Notes: generated by a model not told the origin, from the letters alone. DNA of 64,000 nt from an uncultured Paracoccaceae bacterium (GCA_938005545.1 CALKXV010000014.1:102080-166079), one strand, 5' to 3'. Counted from the stretch's first letter, positions 44,443 to 54,005 are shown. Numbers and translations are program-made.

Positions 44443-44564
44443 TTAAATCGACTTTCCGCCTGAGATCATTGCACGTCTCCTTTGCCGCTCACTTTGGTCG
44501 AGGAAAAGGAATTGTAAAGCTCCCAGCGCTGGTGCAGAGTTCGTCTCTGGATCGGGGGAACAGC

Positions 44565-45821
44565 TTGAACGCAGAACGAAAAACCATCGCGATTGTGGGC
44601 GCGGGCATTGTCGGAGTTTCGACAGCCATATGGTGTCTACGCGATGGTCACGACGTTATCCTGATCGACAAAAAGGGCCCCGGCGAAGGGACAAGTCACG
44701 GGAATGGCGGCGTTCTGGCCGCCAACGGCATCATCCCGGTTTCGGTTCCCGGTCTTTGGAAAAAAGCGCCGGGAATGCTGTTCTCACCGGATCAACCGCT
44801 GTTCCTAAAATGGTCGTACCTGCCGCGTCTTTTGCCGTGGCTGCGCCAATTCCTTGGCCACAGCACCGCAGAACACGTGGCGTATCGCGCCGCCGCGATG
44901 GCTCCGATTGTGGGCGACAGCCTTGCCGATCACCAGGCGCTGGCTGCCGGTTCGGGGGCCGAACATTGGATCAAACCTGCCGATTATGTTTTCCTGTATC
45001 GGGATCGTGCTCATTTTGAAAGTGACGCCTTTGGCTGGAAGGTGCGGCGCGAAAACGGCTTCAACTGGGAAGAGTTGGAAGGCGATGCCGTAAAAGCTTA
45101 CGACCCTGTCTTTGGCCCAGACCTTGGCTTTGCGGTCCGCTGCCCGGATCATGGCCGCATCGCAGACCCCGGTCGCTATGTGAAAGAATTGGCCGCCCAT
45201 GCCGAAAGCCTTGGTGGCCGTATGGTCATCGGCGACGTCAGCGATGTGCGGCGCGATGGCGACAAGGTGACCGGTGTGATCGTTGATGATGAGGCAATAG
45301 CCTGCGATGCGATCGTGCTTGCTGCTGGCGTTTGGTCGAAACCGCTGGCGCAGAAACTTGGCGTGACCGTGCCCATCGAAAGCGAACGCGGTTACCATCT
45401 GGAACTTTGGGAACCATCGCATATGCCCCGGTCCCCCGTCATGATCGCATCCGGCAAATTCGTTGCGACCCCGATGGAGGGCCGCCTTCGGTGCGCAGGT
45501 GTTGTCGAATTCGGCGGGTTAGACGCGCCCGCGTCGAAGGCACCGATCCAGCTTTTGGAACAAAACATCCGCGCCGCCATTCCCGGCCTGACCTGGAAAC
45601 ATACCGTCGAATGGATGGGGCATCGCCCGTCGGTTGCCGACAGCCTGCCGCTGATTGGCGAAGTTCCGGGGACAAAAGGCGCGTATTTCGGCTTCGGACA
45701 TGATCACGTTGGGCTGACGGCTGGCCCCAAAACCGGCCGATTGCTGTCGCAACTGATCTCAAACAGACAACCAAACATTGACCTTACCCCATATTCGCCT
45801 GCACGTTACGCAGGTGGCTGA
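44565..45821 (+). CDS. FAD-dependent oxidoreductase, D-amino-acid dehydrogenase-like
   Basis: A 418-aa DAO-family flavoprotein. The FAD-binding Rossmann motif is IAIVGAGIVGVSTAIWCLRDGHDVILID near the N terminus. GTSHGNGGVLAANGIIPVS follows, as in DadA. The C-terminal flavin motif is HRPSVADSLPLIGEVPGTKGAYFGFGHDHVGLTAGPKTGRLL. No ATG precedes the Rossmann motif. I choose TTG 44565, with GGGGGAA upstream; GTG 44532 is also possible. It is followed by a TRAP transporter gene 31 bp later, so it probably oxidises the substrate that transporter brings in, perhaps a D-amino or imino acid. Confidence 0.83.
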   Translation: MNAERKTIAIVGAGIVGVSTAIWCLRDGHDVILIDKKGPGEGTSHGNGGVLAANGIIPVSVPGLWKKAPGMLFSPDQPLFLKWSYLPRLLPWLRQFLGHSTAEHVAYRAAAMAPIVGDSLADHQALAAGSGAEHWIKPADYVFLYRDRAHFESDAFGWKVRRENGFNWEELEGDAVKAYDPVFGPDLGFAVRCPDHGRIADPGRYVKELAAHAESLGGRMVIGDVSDVRRDGDKVTGVIVDDEAIACDAIVLAAGVWSKPLAQKLGVTVPIESERGYHLELWEPSHMPRSPVMIASGKFVATPMEGRLRCAGVVEFGGLDAPASKAPIQLLEQNIRAAIPGLTWKHTVEWMGHRPSVADSLPLIGEVPGTKGAYFGFGHDHVGLTAGPKTGRLLSQLISNRQPNIDLTPYSPARYAGG

Positions 45822-45852
45822 CAACGATCACCACAAACTAGGGAGTTACAAT

Positions 45853-46839
45853 ATGACGAAACTAACATCTATTCTGACAACAACCGCTGCCGTCACCGCC
45901 ATCGCAGGTCCTGTCCTTGCCGATGGGCATGCCCAAAAGTGGGACATGCCGATGGCCTATTCGGCCACAAATTTCCATTCGGAAAACGGCGTGGCATTTG
46001 CGGACTGTGTGCGCGAAGCAACGGGCGGTGCCATCGACATCACGGTGCACCCATCGGGTTCGCTGTTCAAAGGCGCTGACATCAAGCGCGCCGTTCAGAC
46101 TGGCCAAGTACCGATTGGCGAACGCCTTTTGTCGGGTCACCAGAACGAAAACGCGATCTTTGGCTTTGATTCCGTGCCGTTCCTTGCGACATCCTATGAC
46201 GATTCGGCTAAATTGTTTGACGCCGCAAGGCCAAAACTGGCTGAAATCCTTGCCGACCAAAACCTGACCCTCCTTTATTCCGTGCCATGGCCGCCTCAGG
46301 GGCTATACTTCAAGAACGAAGTGAACTCGGTTGCAGACATGGATGGCGTCAAGTTCCGGTCGTACAACAACGCCACCGCGCGTCTGGCCGAGCTTTCCGG
46401 TATGCTGCCTGTCACCATCGAAGCGGCTGAGATTTCTCAGGCCTTCGCAACCGGTGTCGCAGATTCGATGATTTCATCGGGTGCAACGGGTTATGACCGC
46501 AAAGTCTGGGAAAGCCTCAACTATTTCTACGAGGTCGACGCATGGCTGCCTTATAACCACGTCATGGTGAATTCGGACGTTTGGGGCGATGTCTCGGACG
46601 ACAACAAAGCCGCCGTAACGGGTTGCGCTGATACCGCTGCTGCCGCGGGACTGGAAGCTTCGAAAGCCTACACTCAGTTTACGCTGGACGGGTTGCGCGA
46701 AGGTGGCATGACGGTCGGTCCGGCAAGCGACACACTTGTCGGCGAGCTGAAAGAGATCGGTGCAACAATGACAACCGAATGGCTGGAAGCCGCCGGTGCT
46801 GACGGTACCGCCATCGTGGACGCGTTTAAAGCCAACTAA
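45853..46839 (+). CDS. TRAP transporter substrate-binding protein (DctP type)
   Basis: A 328-aa periplasmic binding protein with signal peptide (ending VLADGHAQ). The fold is DctP-like: KWDMPMAYSATNFHSENG at the mature start, RSYNNATARLAELSG with the conserved Arg that binds the substrate carboxylate, and GVADSMISSGATGYDRKVWESLNYFYEV. The substrate is a carboxylate, likely the one used by the preceding oxidoreductase. AGGGAG precedes the ATG. A strong hairpin follows the gene (46847-46876) before dctQ. Confidence 0.9.
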   Translation: MTKLTSILTTTAAVTAIAGPVLADGHAQKWDMPMAYSATNFHSENGVAFADCVREATGGAIDITVHPSGSLFKGADIKRAVQTGQVPIGERLLSGHQNENAIFGFDSVPFLATSYDDSAKLFDAARPKLAEILADQNLTLLYSVPWPPQGLYFKNEVNSVADMDGVKFRSYNNATARLAELSGMLPVTIEAAEISQAFATGVADSMISSGATGYDRKVWESLNYFYEVDAWLPYNHVMVNSDVWGDVSDDNKAAVTGCADTAAAAGLEASKAYTQFTLDGLREGGMTVGPASDTLVGELKEIGATMTTEWLEAAGADGTAIVDAFKAN

Positions 46840-46846
46840 AAAGACT

Positions 46847-46876
46847 GAACCGCCCCGACAATGCTCGGGGCGGTTC
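46847..46876 (+). terminator. Intra-operon hairpin between dctP- and dctQ-type genes
   Basis: GAACCGCCCCGA (46847-46858) and TCGGGGCGGTTC (46865-46876) form a perfect 12-bp stem with a 6-base loop. No T-run follows. It starts seven bases after the binding-protein stop and the next gene starts 20 bases on, so it most likely stabilises the abundant binding-protein mRNA or attenuates permease expression. Confidence 0.7.
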
Positions 46877-46896
46877 GCAATTGGGGTGGGGGTAAC

Positions 46897-47412
46897 ATGA
46901 TACGCAAATTTCTCGACGGGCTGTATTTGATCGCAGGCATCGCAGCCGCGCTTTGCCTGATTACTATCCTTGTCCTGATCGTGCTTCAGATGCTCGCCCG
47001 CTGGACTGGCGAAGTGTTCCCCGGCGCGCCGGATTATGTCGGATATGCGATGGCGGCTGCGTCGTTCCTGGCTTTTGCGAATGCGCTTAACAAAGGCAGC
47101 CATATCCGGGTTTCGATCCTTTTGAATGCGGTCAGTGATCGCACCCGCCACTGGCTGGAAATCTGGTGTTTTGCAATCGGAACTGCCGTCGCGTGGTACG
47201 TCTCGTATTTCATCTATCGGATGATCGGTTTCGCGCTGAAATTTAAGGACGTCAGTCAGGGGCAAGACGCGACACCCTTGTGGATCCCGCAGACGCCGAT
47301 GCTGATCGGTGCGATCATTCTGGCCATCGCGCTGACCGACAATCTGATCTCGCTTTTGATGACCGGCAAACACCGCATCATCCGCGACGTTACTGACACG
47401 CAGGCGGAATAG
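46897..47412 (+). CDS. TRAP transporter small permease (DctQ type)
   Basis: A 171-aa inner-membrane protein with four predicted helices. The N-terminal helix is LYLIAGIAAALCLITILVLIVLQMLARW; the middle has SFLAFANALNKGSHIRVSILLN, the DctQ pattern; and PQTPMLIGAIILAIALTDNLISLL is the last helix. A GGTGGGGG ribosome-binding site precedes the ATG at 46897. It lies 4 bp upstream of the large permease gene. Confidence 0.88.
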   Translation: MIRKFLDGLYLIAGIAAALCLITILVLIVLQMLARWTGEVFPGAPDYVGYAMAAASFLAFANALNKGSHIRVSILLNAVSDRTRHWLEIWCFAIGTAVAWYVSYFIYRMIGFALKFKDVSQGQDATPLWIPQTPMLIGAIILAIALTDNLISLLMTGKHRIIRDVTDTQAE

Positions 47413-47416
47413 CACC

Positions 47417-48736
47417 ATGGATCAAGCTTACATCATCATCCTGTTCCTATTCGTTCTGTTCACCCTTTTGGGCACCGGCGTCTGGGTCGGCCTCGCTCTC
47501 ATCGGTGTCGCCTTTGTGGGAATGGAGCTTTTCGGCCCCTCAGGTTTGACCGGCGACCGCATGGCAACCATTCTTTGGTCTGCCTCGTCATCCTGGACCT
47601 TGTCGGCCTTGCCGTTATTCATCTGGATGGGCGAGATATTATTCCGAACGCGGCTGTCCCAAGACATGTTCCGCGGCCTTGCCCCATGGATGTCGCGCCT
47701 TCCGGGTGGATTGGTTCACACCAACATCGTTGGGTGCACCGTCTTTGCTGCTGTTTCAGGGTCGTCGGCGGCAACGCTGACGACGGTCGGCAAAATGTCG
47801 ATCCCTGAATTGCGCAAACGCCAATACCCGGAACACATGGTCATCGGTACCTTGGCGGGTGCGGCCACTTTGGGCCTGATGATACCGCCGTCCCTGACTT
47901 TGATTGTCTATGGCGTCACGATCAACGAAAGCATCATCAAACTGTTCTTTGCCGGCATCGTACCCGGCCTTGTTCTGGCCGCCATGTTCATGACATATGT
48001 CGGGATTTATTCCGCTGTGGGTCGCGATTGGAACCCCGTGAAAGAGGTGGGCCTTTCCTTCGCCGAGAAAATGGCGAACTCGCGCTTTCTCATCCCCGTG
48101 ATGCTTCTGATTGCCACCGTTATCGGTTCGATGTTCCTTGGTTTCGCAACCGCAACCGAAGCCGCCGCAATTGGCGTGATCGGCGCGCTGACCCTTGCCA
48201 CGCTGCAAGGTTCGCTGACCTGGAGCACCTTCACCCAAAGCCTGATGGGGGCCACCCGCACCAGCGCCATGATCGCGCTGATCCTTGCGGGCGCGGCCTT
48301 CCTGTCCCTTGCCATGGGCTTTACCGGGTTGCCACGCGGCCTTGCCGATTTGATTGCAACATTTGAACTGACCCGCTTTGAACTTCTGATGGTCCTGCTT
48401 GTCTTCTACATCATTCTAGGATGCTTTCTTGACGGCATTTCGTCCGTCGTTCTGACGATGGCCGTGGTCGAACCCATGGTGCGCGAAGCTGGCATCGACA
48501 TGATCTGGTTCGGCATCTTTATCGTGGTCGTTGTTGAAATGGCCCAGATCACGCCGCCGATTGGGTTCAACCTGTTCGTATTGCAAGGCATGACGGATCA
48601 CGAAATGGGCTATATCGCCAAAGCCGCCATCCCGATGTTCCTGATCATGGTGCTGATGGTCTTTGTGCTGATCTGGTTCCCCGATCTGGCAACATGGCTG
48701 CCCGACAACGTGCGGCAAAGCCCCGGAGGCGGTTAG
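47417..48736 (+). CDS. TRAP transporter large permease (DctM type)
   Basis: A 439-aa permease with about twelve helices. Family segments are SGSSAATLTTVGKMSIPELRKRQY, GTLAGAATLGLMIPPSLTLIVYGV, and ITPPIGFNLFVLQGM near the C terminus. With the binding protein and small permease it completes a sodium-coupled TRAP importer. The next gene's first codons overlap its 3' end by 43 bp. Confidence 0.93.
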   Translation: MDQAYIIILFLFVLFTLLGTGVWVGLALIGVAFVGMELFGPSGLTGDRMATILWSASSSWTLSALPLFIWMGEILFRTRLSQDMFRGLAPWMSRLPGGLVHTNIVGCTVFAAVSGSSAATLTTVGKMSIPELRKRQYPEHMVIGTLAGAATLGLMIPPSLTLIVYGVTINESIIKLFFAGIVPGLVLAAMFMTYVGIYSAVGRDWNPVKEVGLSFAEKMANSRFLIPVMLLIATVIGSMFLGFATATEAAAIGVIGALTLATLQGSLTWSTFTQSLMGATRTSAMIALILAGAAFLSLAMGFTGLPRGLADLIATFELTRFELLMVLLVFYIILGCFLDGISSVVLTMAVVEPMVREAGIDMIWFGIFIVVVVEMAQITPPIGFNLFVLQGMTDHEMGYIAKAAIPMFLIMVLMVFVLIWFPDLATWLPDNVRQSPGGG

Positions 48737-49635
48737 CGCTGCCCTTCCTGATCTACGCTGCCCGTCACGCCCGCGTTTGCCTTGTGTTGGGGCTGATCGG
48801 TGGGCTGACACTTCCTGCGGCGGCGGCCATCATCCGGGATTGGCTTCCGGGATTGGTCGCAGCGCTTTTGTGCGTTTCGGCGACGCGGATCGGGTTGCGC
48901 GCGGTTCTTGGCAACCTGCGTGATTTGCGCAAAACGATCAGCGGCATCCTGATCCTGCAACTTGCTCTGCCACTGGCTGCTTTGAGCCTGTGCCTTGCGA
49001 TCGGCGTGACGGGATTTCCGCTCGCCATCGCGATGATCCTGATGCTAAGCGCGCCCTCCATCACCGGCAGCCCCAACTTCACAGCATTGATGGGCCATGA
49101 TCCGGCACCGCCCATGCGGCTGTTGATCCTCGGCACAGCGCTTGTCCCCCTGACCGCCATGCCAGTGCTTTGGATTATCCCCGGCATCGGCAGCATGATC
49201 GATATTTTCCTGACCGCCCTTCGTCTGGCCGCCGTTATCGCAGTCAGCGTCGGCGTTGGCTTTGCCGCGCGGCGCTTTGCCCTGCCCGACCCAAGCGACG
49301 ATCAGATCAAGGCGCTTGACGGAGCTGGTGCGATCTTACTGTCGATCATGGTTGTCGGCCTGATGGCCGCCCTTGGACCGGCACTTCGAAGTGATCCGGC
49401 CGAGGTTGCCTTTTGGCTTGTGGCCGTCATGGTGGCGAACTTCGGCCTTCAGATCATGGCTTATCGCCTGGGTGCGGACCCCGGCACTTCGGTCGTTGCT
49501 GGCAACCGCAACATCGCGCTCTATCTGGTGGCGCTTCCGGCGGCGACCACCGATCCATTGCTGATCTTCATCGGGTGCTATCAGATCCCGATGTATCTGA
49601 CGCCGATCCTGATGCAGCGGTTTTACCGGCGGTAA
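48694..49635 (+). CDS. Membrane transporter, bile acid:sodium symporter-like
   Basis: A 313-aa integral membrane protein with roughly nine to ten helices (for example VCLVLGLIGGLTLPAAA, AIAMILMLSAPSITGSPNF, LTALRLAAVIAVSVGVGFA). The general layout is like the BASS/arsenite-type carriers. The conserved AP/SP-containing loop (LSAPSITGSPNFTALMG) is the best clue; the assignment is tentative. The start at 48694 overlaps the DctM stop by 43 bp, which suggests co-expression. A later start is possible because the first 15 residues are basic and not family-like. Confidence 0.6.
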   Translation: MAARQRAAKPRRRLALPFLIYAARHARVCLVLGLIGGLTLPAAAAIIRDWLPGLVAALLCVSATRIGLRAVLGNLRDLRKTISGILILQLALPLAALSLCLAIGVTGFPLAIAMILMLSAPSITGSPNFTALMGHDPAPPMRLLILGTALVPLTAMPVLWIIPGIGSMIDIFLTALRLAAVIAVSVGVGFAARRFALPDPSDDQIKALDGAGAILLSIMVVGLMAALGPALRSDPAEVAFWLVAVMVANFGLQIMAYRLGADPGTSVVAGNRNIALYLVALPAATTDPLLIFIGCYQIPMYLTPILMQRFYRR

Positions 49636-49661
49636 TCACGAAACCGTTGTGCTAAAGAAGC

Positions 49662-51047
49662 TTACCCGACCGCTGCTTTTAACCGCTCAAGAACGTCCTT
49701 CAGAACCGCAGCCGCCGAAGCGTCATCTTCGGCTTCTACATAACAACGTAACTCCGGCGCATTGCCTGACGGTCGGATGTGTACAACCTTGCCGCTGTCG
49801 AAGCTGAGCCGCACACCGTCCGTCTGATCCGTTTCAACCAGTGCGCCCAAATCATCCGGCAAAACTGACGTATCGCCGTCCAGTATCGCCGCCACAATTC
49901 CAAGCGATGCCTCGCGCGGAACATCCCGCAACCGGTCTGTCGCCGTTCGCCGTGCTGGCATCTGATCCACCAAAGCGGACACCGAAACACCGGCTTCGGC
50001 TGATGCGGCAAGCACCGCCAAAATCGGCAACACCGCGTCACGGGTCATCAAAGCGCCCAATGTTTTGCCATCACGGGATGCGTTCCAGCCCAGCAAAAAC
50101 CCACCATTCGGTTCATAGCCTGCGACCCGCGCAACGCCTGCAACCATCCGCGCCTCCATTTCTGCAATCACATAGGGCGAGCCGATTTCGGTGCGTCGCA
50201 CCTGCGAAAATTCGCCCGACAAATCGACCATGGTGTTCGCAGACACCGTCGTCACGACTTCTTCGGCACCACACCACTGCGCGGTGATCGGACCAAGGAT
50301 ATCGCCGGGCACAAGCTGTCCTTTGTCGTCCACCAGCAAGGGGCGATCTGCATCACCATCGGTTGAAATCACTGCGTCCAGCGCATGTTCTTTCACCCAA
50401 GCCGCCAACTTCTCGCGGGCACCGGCATCAACGGCTTCGGTGTCGACTGGAACAAAGAAAACCGAAGCGCCCAGCAGAACGACTTCGGCCCCAAGCCCCG
50501 ACAGAATTGTCGGCAGTACAGAACTGGCCGCCGAAGAATGCAGCCAGACGCCCACTTTCTTGCCCGTCAAGACACCGAAGGGCATTCCGTTCACATAGCG
50601 CGACACGTAGGCCTTGGATGGCCCATCCGAAATGGTCACATCTGCCTCGGCACCCGACACAACAACTGTTGATTGCGCCGCAGCCAATGGCGCTTCGTCG
50701 GATTTGGTGAATTCGCCCTTCGACGTGTAGAATTTTAACCCGTTCCGGTCTGCGGGAATATGGCTTCCGGTGACCATGATCGAAATCGTGCCCGCCTGAA
50801 GCGCGGCACCCGCCATCGCAGGCGTCGGCAACACGCCACAATCAATGACGCGCAGCCCTTCGGACGCAGCGCCCTTTGCCACAGCAGCCGCGATCCGGGT
50901 CGAGCTGTCGCGCCGATCTTGCCCGATGAACATCGTGCCATCGTTGTCATGCAGCGAGGCAAACGCCGCCGCATAGCCCGCGCAAAGATCATTGGTCAGT
51001 TCCGAAGACAGCCCGCGTAATCCACTTGTTCCAAATTTGGGTGCCAT
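49662..51047 (-). CDS. Phosphomannomutase / phosphoglucomutase-like
   Basis: A 461-aa alpha-D-phosphohexomutase. The catalytic phosphoserine is S95 in VTGSHIP; the Mg2+ loop is STDGDADRP (D230, D232, D234); the sugar-binding loop is near EPNGGFLLG; and the phosphate-binding loop of domain 4 is RPSGNAPELRCYVE. The family interconverts mannose-6-P/mannose-1-P or glucose equivalents. GEPNGG rather than GE(M/P)SGH suggests ManB-type use, for example in polysaccharide precursor supply. The start is the ATG at 51047. Confidence 0.88.
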   Translation of the reverse strand: MAPKFGTSGLRGLSSELTNDLCAGYAAAFASLHDNDGTMFIGQDRRDSSTRIAAAVAKGAASEGLRVIDCGVLPTPAMAGAALQAGTISIMVTGSHIPADRNGLKFYTSKGEFTKSDEAPLAAAQSTVVVSGAEADVTISDGPSKAYVSRYVNGMPFGVLTGKKVGVWLHSSAASSVLPTILSGLGAEVVLLGASVFFVPVDTEAVDAGAREKLAAWVKEHALDAVISTDGDADRPLLVDDKGQLVPGDILGPITAQWCGAEEVVTTVSANTMVDLSGEFSQVRRTEIGSPYVIAEMEARMVAGVARVAGYEPNGGFLLGWNASRDGKTLGALMTRDAVLPILAVLAASAEAGVSVSALVDQMPARRTATDRLRDVPREASLGIVAAILDGDTSVLPDDLGALVETDQTDGVRLSFDSGKVVHIRPSGNAPELRCYVEAEDDASAAAVLKDVLERLKAAVG

Positions 51048-51057
51048 AAGGCCTCGT

Positions 51058-52014
51058 CTATTTTCCGTTCAAATGCTGACATTCATCGACGGGTGTAAGG
51101 ACCGGATCACCCGATGCCCAAGCCGCCAGATTGTCGCAAACCAAATCGCCCATAGCCGCGCGGGTTTCCACCGTTGCACTGCCGACATGGGGTAAAAGAA
51201 CAACGTTTGGCATGGCTTTCAGGGCCTCGGGAATATGGGGTTCAGCTTCGAACACATCCAAACCTGCGGCCCCCAATCGACCCTCGCTCAAGGCGGCAAT
51301 TAAAGCGGTTTCGTCGACGACCGAGCCTCGTGCGACATTGATCAAAATGCCCTTTGGACCCAAAGCATCAATCACATCCGCATTCACCAGCTTTTCTGTC
51401 TGCGGGCCGCCCGGTGTGATGACAAAGATGACGTCGACAGCGCGCGCCATCTCGGTCAAATCTGCAAAGTATTGATAGGGAACATCTTTTCGGCTGCGGC
51501 TGTGGTACGAAACGTCCGAGCCGAACATCTTGGTCATGGCGGCAATGGTTTTGCCAATGCGCCCCAAACCCAAAATACCAACCTTCCGGCCACGAACCGT
51601 CCTTGCCAAAGGATAGGCGCCCGAGGTTTCCCAGCGCCCCGTTCGCGCCCAGGCTTCGGCGGGCACCATTTCCTTGGCAACCGCGAGCCAAAGCATGATC
51701 GCAGTGTCCGCCACTTCGTCATTCAAAACGTCGGGTGTGTTGGTGACCAATATGCCGCGCGCGGCGGCAGCCTCGGCGTTGATCGCGTCGTAACCAACCC
51801 CAAAGCTGGAAATCACCTTCAGGTTTGGCAGGCCTGCCATCACCGGATCTGTGACGCCCTTCATGGTCACAATGGCCACAAACTCGCCCCCGCGTTCAGC
51901 CAGAAACGTGTCTGCGTCATCGGACAAAACCGTAACGTCGAAATCTTTCGCAAGTCGAACCGCCATTTGGTCCAGAACCTTGCCGATCTGCAAAAGTGCG
52001 GGGCGATCAGACAT
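51058..52014 (-). CDS. D-isomer 2-hydroxyacid dehydrogenase
   Basis: A 318-aa NAD(P)-dependent dehydrogenase of the D-2-hydroxyacid family. The Rossmann motif is GLGRIGKTIAAM. Catalytic residues follow the family pattern: Arg in NVARGSVVDE, Glu in FEAEP, and His in LPHVGSAT. Likely substrates are hydroxypyruvate/glyoxylate or similar short 2-oxo acids. Its ATG overlaps the upstream FAH gene stop by 8 bp, so the two are co-translated. Confidence 0.88.
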   Translation of the reverse strand: MSDRPALLQIGKVLDQMAVRLAKDFDVTVLSDDADTFLAERGGEFVAIVTMKGVTDPVMAGLPNLKVISSFGVGYDAINAEAAAARGILVTNTPDVLNDEVADTAIMLWLAVAKEMVPAEAWARTGRWETSGAYPLARTVRGRKVGILGLGRIGKTIAAMTKMFGSDVSYHSRSRKDVPYQYFADLTEMARAVDVIFVITPGGPQTEKLVNADVIDALGPKGILINVARGSVVDETALIAALSEGRLGAAGLDVFEAEPHIPEALKAMPNVVLLPHVGSATVETRAAMGDLVCDNLAAWASGDPVLTPVDECQHLNGK

Positions 52015-52852
52015 CTTCGCTCACGTCCTGACGCATTGTGCCCAGTCCATCGATGCCCAGTTCCATCACGTCGCCTGCTTTCAGATAACGCGGCGGCTTC
52101 TGGCCCATGCCCACCCCCGGAGGTGTTCCCGTCGAAATCACATCCCCCGGCTGCAAGGTGCAAAGCTGCGACAGATGCGACACGATCTCGGCGACGGTGA
52201 AAATCATCGTCTTGGTGTTTCCGTCCTGCATCCGCGTGCCGTTCACATCGCACCAGACGTTCAAGGCTTGGGGATCGGGGATTTCGTCGCGTGTGACCAA
52301 CCACGGGCCTGTTGGTCCGAATGTGTCGCAGCTTTTGCCCTTGGTCCAGTTGCCGGACAGCTCAAGCTGAAAATGCCGCTCGGACACATCGTTGCAAACA
52401 GTATAACCCGCCACATAGTCCAAGGCGTCAGCCTCGCTGACGTATTTCGCCGGTTTGCCAATCACCACACCCAGTTCGATTTCCCAATCAGATTTCTGCG
52501 ATCCGCGCGGGATGACCACAGGATCAAAAGGCCCCGAGATTGCCGAATTCGCCTTCATGAAAAGAATGGGATGTTCCGGGATCGCCATGCCCGCTTCTTC
52601 GGCGTGATCGCGGTAATTCAACCCGATACACATGTACTTGCCGATATGACCGACAGGGCACCCATAACGCGGATCCCCGCCCACCGCAGGCAAAGACGCA
52701 GCATCCAAGGCCCGTAGCCGGTCCAACGTGGCATCGTCCAGAACGGCACCCGTAATGTCATCCACATGGGCCGACAAATCCCGCAAAATACCACTTGAAT
52801 CGACCAAACCCGGCTTTTCAGACCCCATTGCACCAAAGCGTACAAGTTTCAT
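52007..52852 (-). CDS. Fumarylacetoacetate hydrolase family protein
   Basis: A 281-aa FAH-family hydrolase/lyase. Core motifs are CIGLNYRDHAEEAG, the metal-binding ESDWEIELGVVIGK-type stretch (here KSDWEIELGVVIGK), and GDVISTGTPPGVGMGQ. Such proteins include 2,4-diketo-3-deoxy-sugar-acid hydrolases and ureidoglycolate lyase; the next gene favours a sugar-acid role. I start at the second ATG (52852) because AGGAG lies eight bases before it; the first ATG is only two bases after that site. It is divergent from denD. Confidence 0.86.
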   Translation of the reverse strand: MKLVRFGAMGSEKPGLVDSSGILRDLSAHVDDITGAVLDDATLDRLRALDAASLPAVGGDPRYGCPVGHIGKYMCIGLNYRDHAEEAGMAIPEHPILFMKANSAISGPFDPVVIPRGSQKSDWEIELGVVIGKPAKYVSEADALDYVAGYTVCNDVSERHFQLELSGNWTKGKSCDTFGPTGPWLVTRDEIPDPQALNVWCDVNGTRMQDGNTKTMIFTVAEIVSHLSQLCTLQPGDVISTGTPPGVGMGQKPPRYLKAGDVMELGIDGLGTMRQDVSEDV

Positions 52853-52974
52853 CCGCATCTCTCCTTTTCGACGTTGGGTCTTGGCTAAGCGAAGCTGTGA
52901 GAAATTGCCAGCGGGACTTGATCTCTGATGCCCAAGCCGCGAGTGTTCGGCGAAAGTTCACGGGAGGGTGCGTT

Positions 52975-53937
52975 ATGAAAATTCTGATCATTGGCGGCGG
53001 CGGTATGGTGGGCCAAAAGCTGGCGCATTCGCTGGCTGACAACCCACTTTCGCCCGGTGATGCCGTCACGCTGTTCGACATGGCCTTCCCCGATACGGGC
53101 GCGCCTGCTGCAAAACGCGTCACCGGCAATGTGACCGACCCAAATGCGATCCAAACCTTGGCGTCCGAGCGTTTTGATCTGGTCTTTCACCTGGCCGCCA
53201 TTGTGTCGGGCGAGGCCGAAAGCAACTTCGATTTGGGCTGGAACGTCAACATGATGGCGTTTCGGAACTTTCTGGAAGCCTTTCGTTCACAGCATGACGC
53301 GTCGGACGGTGCGTATGTGCCGCGTATCATCTTCACGTCATCAATCGCCGTATACGGCCCGCCCTTCCCCGACAAAATTGGCGATGATTTCCCAACCAAC
53401 CCGCTGACGTCCTATGGCGCACAAAAGGCCGTCTCGGAACTTATGCTGACCGACTATATCCGCAAAGGCTATGTGGATGGGATGGCTATTCGCCTGCCGA
53501 CGATTGTGGTTCGTCCGGGCAAAGCCAATCTTGCGGCCTCGTCCTTCTTTTCGGGCATCATCCGTGAGCCTTTGAACGGGCAAGAGGCTATCCTGCCGGT
53601 CGCTGACACTGTGCGGCACTGGCATGCGTCACCGCGTTCTGCGGCTGGGTTCCTGCGCCATGCGGCCACGCTGGACCTGGATCAACTTGGTCCAAAACGG
53701 GCGATGAGCATGCCGGGTGTATCCTGCACTGTGGCCGAACAGATCGAAGCCCTGCGCGATGTTGCAGGCAACGACGCCGTCGCACTGATCAAACCGCAGC
53801 CGGATGAAACCATCATTAAAATCGTCGCCGGCTGGCCGCGCAATTTCGCCCCGGAGCGCGCCATTTCGCTTGGATTTACGGCAGAACCCGACTTTGCCAG
53901 CATCATCGAAACCTACTTGCGCGAAGATAAAGCCTAA
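52975..53937 (+). CDS. denD: NAD-dependent epimerase/dehydratase, D-erythronate dehydrogenase-like
   Basis: A 320-aa short-chain-type dehydrogenase of the extended SDR class. The NAD motif is IIGGGGMVGQ (residues 5-14). The catalytic triad is SSIAVY, with YGAQK (Y147, K151). The pattern DLVFHLAAIVSGEAESNFD and RLPTIVVRPGKANLAASSF is strongly like D-erythronate dehydrogenase DenD, which oxidises D-erythronate to 2-oxo-tetronate. GGGAGG precedes the ATG. The isomerase and kinase partners (OtnI/OtnK) are not in the window, so the pathway assignment is tentative. Confidence 0.75.
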   Translation: MKILIIGGGGMVGQKLAHSLADNPLSPGDAVTLFDMAFPDTGAPAAKRVTGNVTDPNAIQTLASERFDLVFHLAAIVSGEAESNFDLGWNVNMMAFRNFLEAFRSQHDASDGAYVPRIIFTSSIAVYGPPFPDKIGDDFPTNPLTSYGAQKAVSELMLTDYIRKGYVDGMAIRLPTIVVRPGKANLAASSFFSGIIREPLNGQEAILPVADTVRHWHASPRSAAGFLRHAATLDLDQLGPKRAMSMPGVSCTVAEQIEALRDVAGNDAVALIKPQPDETIIKIVAGWPRNFAPERAISLGFTAEPDFASIIETYLREDKA

Positions 53938-53957
53938 AAGTGGCTTTCCAAATTTGT

Positions 53958-53975
53958 GATATGATATAACATATC
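53958..53975. promoter_or_regulatory. Zur-type palindrome (zinc repressor box)
   Basis: GATATGATATAACATATC is an 18-bp near-perfect palindrome 30 bp upstream of the DUF2796 ATG. It matches the alphaproteobacterial Zur pattern with an ATGTTATAACAT core, with one mismatch in the left half. Zur binds such sites when zinc is sufficient, so the five downstream genes should be expressed under zinc limitation. Confidence 0.75.
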
Positions 53976-54005
53976 GCCAACGTGGACATTTTGGAGCCTA
54001 CTGCC

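Noticed and set aside
46474..47418. 314-codon minus-strand frame
   Set aside because: Antisense to the TRAP genes, whose families are clear.
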